From Paenibacillus sp. HW567 (GTDB lineage Bacteria; Bacillota; Bacilli; Paenibacillales; Paenibacillaceae), in NCBI RefSeq assembly GCF_000374185.1, contig NZ_KB910518.1, forward strand, positions 6,074,359 through 6,122,938: a stretch of DNA of 48,580 bases, in the 5' to 3' direction. The position numbers and the translations under genes are program-made. This document shows positions 1-7,692 of the stretch, piece after piece. How positions within the stretch are numbered: the first letter of the stretch is position 1; each line of letters starts with the position of its first letter. The notes below the pieces were generated by a model. The model made no database searches. It worked only from the letters and a program-made list of their open reading frames with translations, and was not told the origin of the DNA.

Positions 1-213
1 TCCGCCTTTCATCCTTCCTTCAGGAGAAGAAAGGAATTATCCGGTATTAGCTACCGTTTCCGGTAGTTATCCCAGTCTACAGGGTAGGTTGCCTACGTGT
101 TACTCACCCGTCCGCCGCTAAGCTTCCCCCGAAGGATAAGCTCCGCTCGACTTGCATGTATTAGGCACGCCGCCAGCGTTCGTCCTGAGCCAGGATCAAA
201 CTCTCCAAATTGG
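1..213 (-). rRNA. rrs: 16S ribosomal RNA, 5' part only (gene runs off the left edge)
   Basis: The minus strand reads the universal 16S start, GAGTTTGATCCTGGCTCAGG, just inside position 206. It continues through variable region V1/V2 with the GTGAGTAACACG segment and a hairpin typical of Paenibacillus. Only about 213 nt of the mature RNA are in the window. The exact 5' end is set by analogy with B. subtilis and could be off by a few bases. The gene is transcribed leftward, in line with movement of the replication fork away from the presumed origin on the right. Confidence 0.97.
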
Positions 214-373
214 TATTTAGAAAGAGCGATTCGCTCATTTTGAAACATCTGACGAGAATTAAAATTCTCATTTTTGGACTTCACTTTCGCGAAATCCCAC
301 TCACTCGTTGTTCAGTTTTCAAAGATCAAGTTCTCGTTTTTCTTCGTCGTTGCTTGTCAGCAGCGACCTTTAT

Positions 374-403
374 AATATATCACAGCACCCTTGTTTCAGT
401 CAA
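374..403 (-). promoter_or_regulatory. rrn promoter P2 (proximal)
   Basis: On the minus strand there is a -35 TTGACT (398-403), an 18-nt spacer and a -10 TATATT (374-379). It lies about 160 nt upstream of the 16S 5' end, the usual place for the proximal rRNA promoter. The stretch between it and the 16S gene (214-373) is leader sequence; I see no gene in it. Confidence 0.7.
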
Positions 404-480
404 GCGTTTTTTTATTTTATTTTTTCGCTTTGCTTATTGGCAGGCTATCAAAGAATAGCTTGTCCAAAGGGCCGAGACTT

Positions 481-510
481 AATGTATCATAAATTAAGAA
501 CCCACGTCAA
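481..510 (-). promoter_or_regulatory. rrn promoter P1 (distal, tandem with P2)
   Basis: A second minus-strand match has -35 TTGACG (505-510), an 18-nt spacer and -10 TACATT (481-486). It starts right after the bofA stop codon and lies about 105 nt upstream of P2. Tandem promoters are the rule for Bacillales rRNA operons. The -10 is weak (4 of 6), so this one is less certain than P2. Confidence 0.5.
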
Positions 511-513
511 CCT

Positions 514-780
514 TTAAAACAAAGTTATTTTCAAGCCTATAAGCATAAGTACTCCTGGAAGTCCCAGAACCGTTACAGCGCCTATAGTCGCAGGATTCAT
601 AGGAATATAAATCTCAGTGATTAGTCCGGAAAAATTCACTACATAAATGCCAAGTGCCGCCAGTAGAAGATGAGTGCCAAACAGGCTGACCCAAGCCCAG
701 CCCAATTTTCTTCTCATAACGATCATAACCAGTAAAATGCCCGATATCACCAATACAGCAAGAGCCGCCGTTCTCAGCAT
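514..780 (-). CDS. bofA: BofA-like inhibitor of pro-sigma-K processing
   Basis: In B. subtilis, BofA sits in the outer forespore membrane with SpoIVFA and holds the SpoIVFB protease inactive until late sporulation. The 88-residue product is almost entirely hydrophobic, with segments near residues 5-22, 30-50 and 65-85, and its length matches the family. A longer reading to 849 is possible, but the ATG at 780 follows AAAGGAGGAGC at ideal spacing, and the upstream residues overlap the end of yaaL. The gene lies directly after yaaL and before an rRNA operon, exactly as in B. subtilis. The assignment rests on the hydrophobic profile plus this conserved position. Confidence 0.85.
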   Translation of the reverse strand: MLRTAALAVLVISGILLVMIVMRRKLGWAWVSLFGTHLLLAALGIYVVNFSGLITEIYIPMNPATIGAVTVLGLPGVLMLIGLKITLF

Positions 781-811
781 GATGCTCCTCCTTTGTTTTT
801 GGTCTACTATA

Positions 812-1069
812 TTAGAGCCGACTGCGGTTGAGCCCCAGACTTTTGGCATGCTTCAAATGGATCTGATATTTACGCTCCGCAGCCTCCAAAATGTATATCG
901 CATAATCAATCTGATCCTGACCCAGGGCTTCATTGAACATCAGGTGCGCTCTTTCCCACTCTGATTGCGCCTTGCGAACCTCAAGAAACACATTCCACTT
1001 CTCTTCCTTCCCCCCGATGTATTCCTCTTCTCCGGCAGCCTTTTTCTGCAACGCTCTCCACCAAGCCAT
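812..1069 (-). CDS. yaaL: YaaL family protein (DUF2508)
   Basis: This is a small charged helical protein of 85 residues, rich in Glu, Lys and Ala, with no transmembrane segment. The family has no established function. The ATG at 1069 is preceded by TTAGGAGG with a 7-nt gap. The ATG at 1075 overlaps that ribosome binding site and can be excluded. It lies 31 nt upstream of bofA, so the two are probably co-transcribed. It is separated from recR by a terminator at 1204-1228, which means it should have its own promoter between 1070 and 1200; I could not identify one confidently. Confidence 0.8.
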   Translation of the reverse strand: MAWWRALQKKAAGEEEYIGGKEEKWNVFLEVRKAQSEWERAHLMFNEALGQDQIDYAIYILEAAERKYQIHLKHAKSLGLNRSRL

Positions 1070-1203
1070 ACCCATCCCTCCTAAGAATAACTTCAGGGCG
1101 CCATACAGCAATTCACCCTCGTGTATTCTCATTCATATCGAAAGGGGGACAAACTTAGAACTAAAAACGGCAGACAAAGTTGATTTTGGATTCATGCAAG
1201 AGT

Positions 1204-1228
1204 AAAAAAAGAAGCCCTTGCGGGCTTC
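1204..1228 (-). terminator. Terminator of the dnaX-yaaK-recR operon
   Basis: On the minus strand a GAAGCCC/GGGCTTC stem with a 4-nt loop is followed by seven Ts, just downstream of the recR stop. Confidence 0.9.
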
Positions 1229-1255
1229 CTGCATCAAACATAACGTCAGCACTGC

Positions 1256-1855
1256 CTAGAACAGCTCACGACGGCCCTCAAGAGCCTTGGACAAGGTGAC
1301 CTCATCCGCATACTCAAGATCGCCGCCTACAGGCAGACCGTGGGCTATCCTGGTGATTTTGATCTCGAAGGGGCGGACAAGACGGGAGATGTACATAGCC
1401 GTGGCCTCGCCTTCAATATTGGGGTTGGTTGCCATGATAAGCTCCTTCACCCGCTCGTCGCTCAGACGGGTCAACAGCTCCTTCAGACGGATGTCATCCG
1501 GGCCGATCCCCTCCATCGGTGAGATTGCCCCCTGCAGAACATGATAATAGCCGTCGAACTCCTTGGTCCGCTCAATAGCCACAAGATCTTTGGAGTCTTG
1601 GACCACGCAGATTACGGAAGCATCGCGGGTTTTGTCCTGGCAAATGCGGCATGGATCTGTGTCGGTGATATTACAGCATACCGAGCAATAATGAAGATTG
1701 CGCTTAACGCTGACCAACGCTTTGGCAAAATCAATTACCTCGTCCTCTTTCATGTTCAGTGCATGAAAAGCCAGCCGGGCGGCCGACTTCGGCCCGATTC
1801 CGGGCAAACGCGTAAAAGCTTCGATCAGCTTGGCAAGCGGTTCTGGATAATACAA
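1256..1855 (-). CDS. recR: Recombination mediator protein RecR
   Basis: RecR forms a ring clamp that works with RecO and RecF to load RecA on gapped DNA. The 199-residue length is standard. It has an N-terminal helix-hairpin-helix (LPGIGPKSA, residues 18-26), a four-cysteine zinc finger (C57, C60, C69, C72) and a Toprim domain beginning near residue 82 (ICVVQDSKD). The start codon is TTG, supported by AAAGGAGA 9 nt upstream. The gene lies 36 nt after yaaK and ends the dnaX operon, the arrangement found across Bacillales. Confidence 0.97.
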   Translation of the reverse strand: MYYPEPLAKLIEAFTRLPGIGPKSAARLAFHALNMKEDEVIDFAKALVSVKRNLHYCSVCCNITDTDPCRICQDKTRDASVICVVQDSKDLVAIERTKEFDGYYHVLQGAISPMEGIGPDDIRLKELLTRLSDERVKELIMATNPNIEGEATAMYISRLVRPFEIKITRIAHGLPVGGDLEYADEVTLSKALEGRRELF

Positions 1856-1891
1856 GGTGATGGTTCTCCTTTGGACTGGATAAAGTACGGC

Positions 1892-2203
1892 CTAGAACAA
1901 ACCAGGAATCTTCATGCCGCCTGTAAATTTACCCATGTCATTATTGGCTAGCTCTTCGGCTTGGGTAAGGGCATCATTTACGGCAGTCAGTACAAGATCC
2001 TGCAGCATTTCGATATCCTCGGGATCAACAGCCTCAGGCTTAATCTGGATGGCGAGCACTTTCTTGTGGCCGTTGACTTGAACGGTAACCACACCGCCGC
2101 CGGATGTTCCTTCAATAGTTTTGCTGCCCAGCTCTTCCTGAGCTTTAAGCATTTGTTCCTGCATTTTTTTAACCTGCTTCATCATTTGGTTCATATTATT
2201 CAT
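1892..2203 (-). CDS. yaaK: YbaB/EbfC family nucleoid-associated protein (YaaK)
   Basis: This is a 103-residue protein of the small DNA-binding YbaB/EbfC family, which forms tweezer-like dimers on DNA. The N-terminus is rich in Met, Asn and Gln and begins a long helix (NMNQMMKQVKKMQEQM). It is followed by the beta region GGVVTVQVNGHKKVLAIQI, which is characteristic of the family. The ATG follows AAAGGAGAG at normal spacing. It lies between dnaX and recR, with 49 and 36 nt gaps, in one transcript. The conserved dnaX-yaaK-recR order strongly supports the call. Confidence 0.95.
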   Translation of the reverse strand: MNNMNQMMKQVKKMQEQMLKAQEELGSKTIEGTSGGGVVTVQVNGHKKVLAIQIKPEAVDPEDIEMLQDLVLTAVNDALTQAEELANNDMGKFTGGMKIPGLF

Positions 2204-2252
2204 ACATCGTCTCTCCTTTGGATGCGCTACTAGGCGCTGATAGGCTAAAATA

Positions 2253-4034
2253 CTACTCTTTTATGACAACAAGGTCTTCCCCAAAGAGCTGGATCGCCTC
2301 GTCAATCCATGGTTCAGTCTGTGCATCAGCAGCTTCATGCTCATGCTCCAGCCGCAGCTCCTCTGTACCGGTCTGTGCAACAGACTTCACAGCAGCCTCA
2401 TTCCAGTCACGCTGCATCATCGTTACCAGACGGTAAGGCTTACCCAGGCGGGCAGCAAACACATTCTCGATAACCTGCCTATTGGCCGGCTTCTCGGTTG
2501 TGTCGCGATGGATCGTGTTCTTAAAAGCAACCAGTACTGCATCCTCCATAACGGAGACCGGCTCGCCATCCACAAACCACGCATGAACCGTTACCTTCTC
2601 CTCCTTCACTCCCTGCAGGACGAGGCTCCATTGCTTATACACATCGGCAAAATCGGCACTGTCTTTGCCGGCAATAAATTTATCCAGTTGCGGAGGCAGC
2701 TTGGAGTGAGAGGATACCCGCGGAGCCTGGCTCTGTGCGGTTGCTTGCTTCTTCGCAGCCCCCTGATCACGTCCTCCACCAGAAACCGCCCCCGACTGCA
2801 AGGCCTGCTCCAGCTTCTTCTCCAAAGCGGTAATCTGCCTTCTGAGCAGCTCCAGCTCACCGGAATCTGCCGTCTGAGGCTGGCCGCCGGAGTGACTGGA
2901 AGCAGTCGCTGCAAAATTAGGCGCGGCTTCCTGAACGGTAGCCTCCTCCTGCTGCAGGCTGCACAGCTTCATCAAGGCCACTTCAAACAAGGTCTGCGGA
3001 TGAGTGGCATATTTCATCTCACTCAGATAGCGCGTCAGTGTTTCAACAATTGTAAATAAACGATCCCTGGAAAATGCGGCCGCCATATCGCGGAAATCCG
3101 CCGGATTTAAGACACGGTCCGTTAAATGATCGGCTCCCGGCACCATTTTGATCATCAGTAGATCCCGGAAATAGTACAGCAGGTTCTCCAGACACTTATC
3201 CGCACTCTTGCCTTCATGCATAAGCTGCTCGACAAGCTCCAGAAGCAGTCCCATATCCCCTTCCAGAATGGCGGTAGCCAGGCGCGCGAACTGCTCGGAG
3301 GGAATCCCCCCGGTCATCCCCAACACCTGCTGATACGTTACATGTCCGTCTGTAAAGGAAGATATCTGGTCCAGTATGCTGAGCGCATCGCGCATTCCGC
3401 CATCGGACAGACGGGCAATGTACTGCAGCGCATCCGCATCTGCTGCAATTCCTTCCTTCTCACAAATCTCGGTTAAGAGGCCCGTCTGTTCTTCCAGCGA
3501 AACCCTGCGAAAATCAAAACGCTGGCAGCGGGATATAATTGTCGCCGGCAATTTGTGGGGCTCCGTCGTCGCCAGGATGAACATTACATGGGGAGGCGGC
3601 TCTTCCAGCGTCTTCAACAGCGCATTAAACGCTTCTGTTGTCAGCATATGCACTTCATCAATAATATACACTTTGCGGCGAACCTCGGTAGGCGCATATT
3701 TCACCTTATCCCGCAGGTCGCGAATCTCTTCAACGCCCCGGTTAGACGCCGCATCAATTTCCTGTACATCCATTACATTGCCCGCAGTGATCCGCAAGCA
3801 GGAGGGACATTCATTACATGGCTCCGGCCCCGCACCCCGCTCGCAATTGACGGCTTTGGCGAGCACTTTGGCAGCAGTTGTCTTGCCGGTTCCCCGAGGG
3901 CCGCTGAACAGGTAGGCATGCGAAACCCGCTGTTCACGAATCGCATTCTGCAGCGTTTGAATAATGTGCTGTTGCCCTACCATGTCATGAAACGACTGCG
4001 GCCGCCAGGCACGGTACAGCGCGATATGTTCCAC
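2253..4034 (-). CDS. dnaX: DNA polymerase III subunit gamma/tau
   Basis: This is the clamp-loader ATPase that places the beta sliding clamp on DNA and holds the replisome together. The 593-residue protein has Walker A GPRGTGKT (45-52), the zinc cysteines C64, C73, C76 and C79, Walker B IIDEVH (124-129) and the SRC sensor motif (168-170). A low-complexity, Ser/Gln-rich linker follows near 370-440, then a tau-like C-terminal domain. The start codon is GTG, 9 nt after GAGAGGG. I saw no slippery run of the kind that makes the short gamma form in E. coli. The gene follows the SRP RNA gene and its terminator, and leads the yaaK-recR operon. Confidence 0.97.
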   Translation of the reverse strand: MEHIALYRAWRPQSFHDMVGQQHIIQTLQNAIREQRVSHAYLFSGPRGTGKTTAAKVLAKAVNCERGAGPEPCNECPSCLRITAGNVMDVQEIDAASNRGVEEIRDLRDKVKYAPTEVRRKVYIIDEVHMLTTEAFNALLKTLEEPPPHVMFILATTEPHKLPATIISRCQRFDFRRVSLEEQTGLLTEICEKEGIAADADALQYIARLSDGGMRDALSILDQISSFTDGHVTYQQVLGMTGGIPSEQFARLATAILEGDMGLLLELVEQLMHEGKSADKCLENLLYYFRDLLMIKMVPGADHLTDRVLNPADFRDMAAAFSRDRLFTIVETLTRYLSEMKYATHPQTLFEVALMKLCSLQQEEATVQEAAPNFAATASSHSGGQPQTADSGELELLRRQITALEKKLEQALQSGAVSGGGRDQGAAKKQATAQSQAPRVSSHSKLPPQLDKFIAGKDSADFADVYKQWSLVLQGVKEEKVTVHAWFVDGEPVSVMEDAVLVAFKNTIHRDTTEKPANRQVIENVFAARLGKPYRLVTMMQRDWNEAAVKSVAQTGTEELRLEHEHEAADAQTEPWIDEAIQLFGEDLVVIKE

Positions 4035-4112
4035 TATGCATTACCCTCTCTTAAGCTGCCGCTTTCGGCATTTGTCGCTAACTTATTATACTATATCCAC
4101 CAGACTTTGACC

Positions 4113-4149
4113 AAAAACAAAAAGCATCTTCGCTTGTGGCAAAGATGCT
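4113..4149 (-). terminator. Terminator of the SRP RNA gene
   Basis: The minus strand shows AGCATCTT paired with AAGATGCT across an 11-nt loop, followed by a T-rich run. It lies just beyond the predicted 3' end of the SRP RNA and about 80 nt before dnaX. Confidence 0.85.
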
Positions 4150-4167
4150 ATTCATGGCAATATGTAA

Positions 4168-4440
4168 ACCGCGCACCTGTTATTGATGGCTGCGATCCAA
4201 GCGGCAACCCTACAACACTGCTCGGGCTAGGCCACCCTCCGGCACAAGAGTAGACTTACTTATGGCTGCTTCCTTCCGGACCTGACCAGGTTCATAAGCA
4301 CTCATTGCGGAGGACCCAACCGTCAACACAGCCCGTAGGGACCAAGGCCTCACATCGACAGCACCTCTAACAGGAATTCAACCTCGCTACAGCGGATTGC
4401 GAGTTACAGGGCACCGCTACCTCCCCGTCTAGCGCAGCGA
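4168..4440 (-). ncRNA. scr: Signal recognition particle RNA (Bacillus-type, large)
   Basis: The minus strand carries the invariant SRP helix-8 sequence GGTCAGGTCCGGAAGGAAGC, complementary to about 4271-4290. The RNA is about 270 nt, the size of the Bacillus 6S-like scRNA with an Alu domain. The ends can pair: CTGCGC near the 5' end matches GCGCGG near 4169-4174. A sigma-A promoter lies just upstream and a terminator just downstream. It scaffolds Ffh for co-translational targeting of membrane proteins. Its position in front of dnaX is the same as in B. subtilis. The end points are estimates, good to within about 5 nt. Confidence 0.95.
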
Positions 4441-4445
4441 AGATA

Positions 4446-4474
4446 AGTATAGCTTACGGCTGGACAAAAATCAA
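4446..4474 (-). promoter_or_regulatory. Sigma-A promoter of the SRP RNA
   Basis: On the minus strand, -35 TTGATT (4469-4474), a 17-nt spacer and -10 TATACT (4446-4451) are near consensus. Transcription should start close to 4439-4440, which sets the RNA 5' end. Confidence 0.85.
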
Positions 4475-4492
4475 GGCTCCGGATAAAGGAGA

Positions 4493-4518
4493 GGCTCCCG
4501 GGTATTGCACCGGGAGCC
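4493..4518 (-). terminator. Hairpin downstream of rpmE
   Basis: A strong GGCTCCCGG/CCCGGGAGCC stem on the minus strand is followed by a C/T-rich tail rather than a clean T run. A second, smaller GCCGCT/AGCGGC hairpin lies at about 4531-4546. Together they probably end the rpmE transcript ahead of the SRP RNA promoter. Confidence 0.6.
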
Positions 4519-4552
4519 AATGTAATCCTTAAGCCGCTAAGCGGCTAAATGA

Positions 4553-4750
4553 TTAGATACCATATTTCTTCTTGAATTTATCAACACGTCCGCCGGCATC
4601 CAGGAATTTCTGCTTGCCAGTGTAGAACGGATGGCAGCTGGAGCAAATTTCGACTTTCAGCTCAGGTTTAACGGAGCCCGTCTCGAAGGAATTGCCACAT
4701 GCGCAGGTCACCTTAGTCAGATGGTACTTTGGTTGAATTGCTTCTTGCAT
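4553..4750 (-). CDS. rpmE: 50S ribosomal protein L31, zinc-binding form
   Basis: L31 sits at the central protuberance of the large subunit and bridges the two subunits. The 65-residue protein keeps all four zinc ligands (C16, C18, C36, C39), so it is the C+ form. In B. subtilis that form is made when zinc is plentiful, and a Cys-free paralogue under Zur replaces it in starvation. The ATG at 4750 follows GAGAGGTG with an 8-nt gap. The upstream in-frame extension to 4768 covers that ribosome binding site and is unlikely. It lies downstream of rho on the same strand, as in B. subtilis, but with a radical SAM gene in between. Confidence 0.96.
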   Translation of the reverse strand: MQEAIQPKYHLTKVTCACGNSFETGSVKPELKVEICSSCHPFYTGKQKFLDAGGRVDKFKKKYGI

Positions 4751-4867
4751 TTGAATTTCACCTCTCATGCCCTAAGCCTCATGCGGACCTAGAGTTATTA
4801 AAATACACAACGGTATTCTAGCACGAAAAGAGGGATTCCGCAATATGTTGAAATTCCATTTATATCG

Positions 4868-6145
4868 CTACATGTGTACACGCCGCTGCTTGGCGCGGGC
4901 CAGGTCTGCAGGCGGAACATGCGTATAGGAGCCTATAACAACACTCGGAAGCTCTTCGCGGAAGATCTCAAGCATCGTCTTCATCCCGAGAATCTCCCCT
5001 TGAGCCGGCGGAATCAATTCCAGATAGCTCTCCGGATCAATATTAAGGTTGCGCATCTGAATCAGCTTCAAATCCGTACGTCTGACGAATTCCACCATCG
5101 CCTCAATCTCTTCCTCACGATCCGTTACTCCCGGGAAGATCAGATAGTTGATTGAGGTGTACACTCCCTGTGAGGCGGCATACTTCAGAGATTTCTCCAC
5201 ATTAGCCAGCGTGTAGCCGCGCGGCTTGTAGTAAGCGTTGTAATGCTCATCCAGTGCACTGATCGTGCTCACCCGCATTAAATCCAGGCCGGCGTCAACA
5301 ATTCCCCGGATATGATCACTCAGGCCGGCATTCGTATTGATATTGATGTACCCGATATCTGTGATGGAACGGACTTCCCGGATAGACTCAATAATTAGCT
5401 TGGCCTGGGTGGATGGCTCGCCTTCGCAGCCCTGGCCGAAGCTTACAATGGACTGCGGTGTCTTGAGATGCTCCAGCATCACCTGGAAAATTTCATTCAC
5501 TGTAGGGCGGAAGTTCATCCGCGTCTGCGGAGATACAAAACCGCTGTCGTCAGGCTGTTCAGAAATGCAGCCAAAGCAGCCCGCATTGCAGGAATAGGAT
5601 ACAGGAACAGCTCCCTCCCAGCGGCCTAAAAAGGTATTGGAAGAGGTCAGGCATTCATAGCCAAGCGCACAGTTGGAGAGATGGTCGTACAAACGGTTCT
5701 CCGGGTACTTGGCGGTCAAGCTGCCGACACCCGCTTTTACCTCATCCCGGTCACAATTTAAAGGATTCCACTGCTCCGGATCATCGGTAAGATCAGCAGC
5801 CACGTAGAAGCCGCCATCCTTCCACACTACTGCGGAATAGCCAAAGAGTGGAAGCTTATACGACTTGTCTGTCTTGACATAACCGGGAAGACATAGACGG
5901 GTAAAGCCCTGCGGCAGCAATGCCCCCACTGCCTGGGACCCTTCCGGCAATGACTTCATTTCACCCGTCTCAGGGTTCATGCCTACTGCCCGCGTGTTCG
6001 GCAGACCGACTAAGGTAGCTCCCTCGGGCAGCGGAATTAATTCTTCCTCCAGTATCTCAACAATCATATCTCCGCTGCGGGCCAGCCCGTACAGCTCGGG
6101 ATGATCATATACATTTCCTTGCTCATCGGCATATACCAAATACAT
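4868..6145 (-). CDS. Radical SAM protein of unknown substrate
   Basis: The 425-residue protein carries a CNAGCFGC cluster motif (C186, C190, C193), the CxxxCxxC signature that binds the 4Fe-4S cluster and SAM. The TIM-barrel core follows, with a glycine-rich strand at about residues 235-245. About 180 residues precede the cluster motif, and they include a proline-rich start and further cysteines (C131, C159, C165). I do not recognise the subfamily and assign no reaction. The ATG follows AGAGGAG with a 6-nt gap. It starts only 25 nt after the rho stop, so it is probably read from the rho transcript. B. subtilis has nothing between rho and rpmE, so this is an insertion in a conserved block. Confidence 0.85.
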   Translation of the reverse strand: MYLVYADEQGNVYDHPELYGLARSGDMIVEILEEELIPLPEGATLVGLPNTRAVGMNPETGEMKSLPEGSQAVGALLPQGFTRLCLPGYVKTDKSYKLPLFGYSAVVWKDGGFYVAADLTDDPEQWNPLNCDRDEVKAGVGSLTAKYPENRLYDHLSNCALGYECLTSSNTFLGRWEGAVPVSYSCNAGCFGCISEQPDDSGFVSPQTRMNFRPTVNEIFQVMLEHLKTPQSIVSFGQGCEGEPSTQAKLIIESIREVRSITDIGYININTNAGLSDHIRGIVDAGLDLMRVSTISALDEHYNAYYKPRGYTLANVEKSLKYAASQGVYTSINYLIFPGVTDREEEIEAMVEFVRRTDLKLIQMRNLNIDPESYLELIPPAQGEILGMKTMLEIFREELPSVVIGSYTHVPPADLARAKQRRVHM

Positions 6146-6170
6146 GTTAGTCTCCTCTTATTATCTATTC

Positions 6171-7529
6171 TCAGGTTGTAGGAACAGAGGGTGTCTTCGG
6201 ACGCGTTGTCCGGCGGGCGGATGAACCGCTGTTCGAGGTTCCCCCATTACTGGCCGTACTGCTCGGAGATGAGGCTTCTTTGTTCCCTGCAACATCAAAG
6301 GATGCCAGGAATTCGGCATTGGTCTTGGAGTCGCGAAGTTTTTTGAGGAAGCCCTCCACAAAGTCGTAGGACTCGTTCATATTTTTGCGGATCGCCCAAA
6401 TGGTGTCCAGCTCTTCCTTGCTCAGCAGCACCTCTTCGCGGCGTGTGCCAGAGCGGCGGATGTCGATGGCCGGGAAAATGCGCCGTTCCGCCAGCTTGCG
6501 GTCGAGATGAAGCTCCATGTTGCCCGTGCCTTTAAATTCTTCATAAATAATATCATCCATACGTGAACCCGTATCAATAAGCGCTGTCGCAAGTATGGTC
6601 AAGCTTCCGCCCTCTTCCACATTCCGCGCAGAACCGAAGAACCGCTTAGGACGGTGGAACGCCGCCGGATCAATCCCCCCGCTGAGTGTCCGACCGGACG
6701 GTGGAACGACGAGGTTATAGGCACGGGCCAGACGGGTAATGCTGTCCAGCAGTATCACAACATCCTTTTTATGCTCAACTAAACGCAAAGCACGTTGCAG
6801 CACCAGTTCGGCAACCTTGATGTGGTTCTCGGGAAGCTCATCAAATGTAGATGCCACTACCTCACCTTTCACAGAACGCTGCATATCGGTTACTTCCTCG
6901 GGACGCTCGTCGATCAGCAGTACGAATAAGGAAATTTCAGGATTGTTAGTGGAAATACTGTTGGCAATTTCTTTTAGGAGGAGCGTTTTCCCTGCTTTGG
7001 GAGGTGCTACAATCAAACCGCGCTGCCCCAGACCAACAGGAGCAAGCAAATCCATTATTCGGGTAGATAAATGGGTAGGGGATGTTTCAAGCGGCAGCTT
7101 ATCTTGCGGATAAAGAGGTGTTAGCGCCGGAAAATGCAAACGCTCCGCTGCACTGGCAGGATTCTCGCCGTTGACGGCGTTGACTTGAAGCAAACCGAAG
7201 TAACGTTCGTTTTCTTTGGGTGTCCGGCATTTGCCGGATACAAGATCTCCGCTTCTGAGATCAAACTTACGAATCTGTGAAGCCGAGATATAAATATCCT
7301 CTGCACTGGGCAAGTAGTTGATCGGCCTTAGGAAACCATATCCTTCCGGCAAAATTTCGAGCACGCCTTCCATAAACATAAGGCCGCTCTGCTCTGCCTG
7401 TGCCCGAAGAATTGCAAAGATCAGCTCCCGTTTCTTGAGCGTCCCGTAGTATGGAATCTGGTACTTCTTAGCCAGTTTATACAGATCGGTCAGCTTCATT
7501 TCTTCCAAATCGGAAATTTGAAGATCCAT
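6171..7529 (-). CDS. rho: Transcription termination factor Rho
   Basis: Rho is a hexameric RNA-dependent ATPase that releases RNA polymerase at C-rich sites. The 452-residue protein has the N-terminal SAP-like helical region, the RNP1-type RNA-binding motif GYGFLRP (63-69), the P-loop APPKAGKT (175-182), and the DERPEEV segment shortly after. The last 35 or so residues are a Ser/Thr/Gly-rich, positively ending tail. That tail is absent from E. coli Rho and looks unstructured. The ATG is preceded by AGGTGG 8 nt away. A promoter lies at 7551-7578, giving a leader of only about 20 nt. Confidence 0.97.
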   Translation of the reverse strand: MDLQISDLEEMKLTDLYKLAKKYQIPYYGTLKKRELIFAILRAQAEQSGLMFMEGVLEILPEGYGFLRPINYLPSAEDIYISASQIRKFDLRSGDLVSGKCRTPKENERYFGLLQVNAVNGENPASAAERLHFPALTPLYPQDKLPLETSPTHLSTRIMDLLAPVGLGQRGLIVAPPKAGKTLLLKEIANSISTNNPEISLFVLLIDERPEEVTDMQRSVKGEVVASTFDELPENHIKVAELVLQRALRLVEHKKDVVILLDSITRLARAYNLVVPPSGRTLSGGIDPAAFHRPKRFFGSARNVEEGGSLTILATALIDTGSRMDDIIYEEFKGTGNMELHLDRKLAERRIFPAIDIRRSGTRREEVLLSKEELDTIWAIRKNMNESYDFVEGFLKKLRDSKTNAEFLASFDVAGNKEASSPSSTASNGGTSNSGSSARRTTRPKTPSVPTT

Positions 7530-7550
7530 GTAATAACCACCTATTCAATT

Positions 7551-7578
7551 TTTATAATGAGTTCATCTAGCATGTCAT
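7551..7578 (-). promoter_or_regulatory. Likely sigma-A promoter of rho
   Basis: On the minus strand, -35 ATGACA (7573-7578), a 16-nt spacer and -10 TATAAA (7551-7556) each match 5 of 6 consensus bases. The start site would leave a leader of about 20 nt, which excludes a long regulatory 5' UTR if this is the main promoter. Confidence 0.6.
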
Positions 7579-7692
7579 CCGGGAAAATAGGAATCTATTA
7601 AATCCGCCCATTAGGATATCATTACCCAAACTGGAAGAGGATATGCAATTCCGAGGCAGAAATCCCCCTCCAGTCGAGCGGATAATTCTACT

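Noticed and set aside
93..517. Open frames over the 16S 5' end and the rrn promoters
   Set aside because: They overlap rRNA and tandem promoters, have no ribosome binding site and no recognisable product.
2253..4034. Programmed frameshift in dnaX that would make a short gamma subunit
   Set aside because: No A-rich slippery heptamer with a following hairpin was seen in the linker region.
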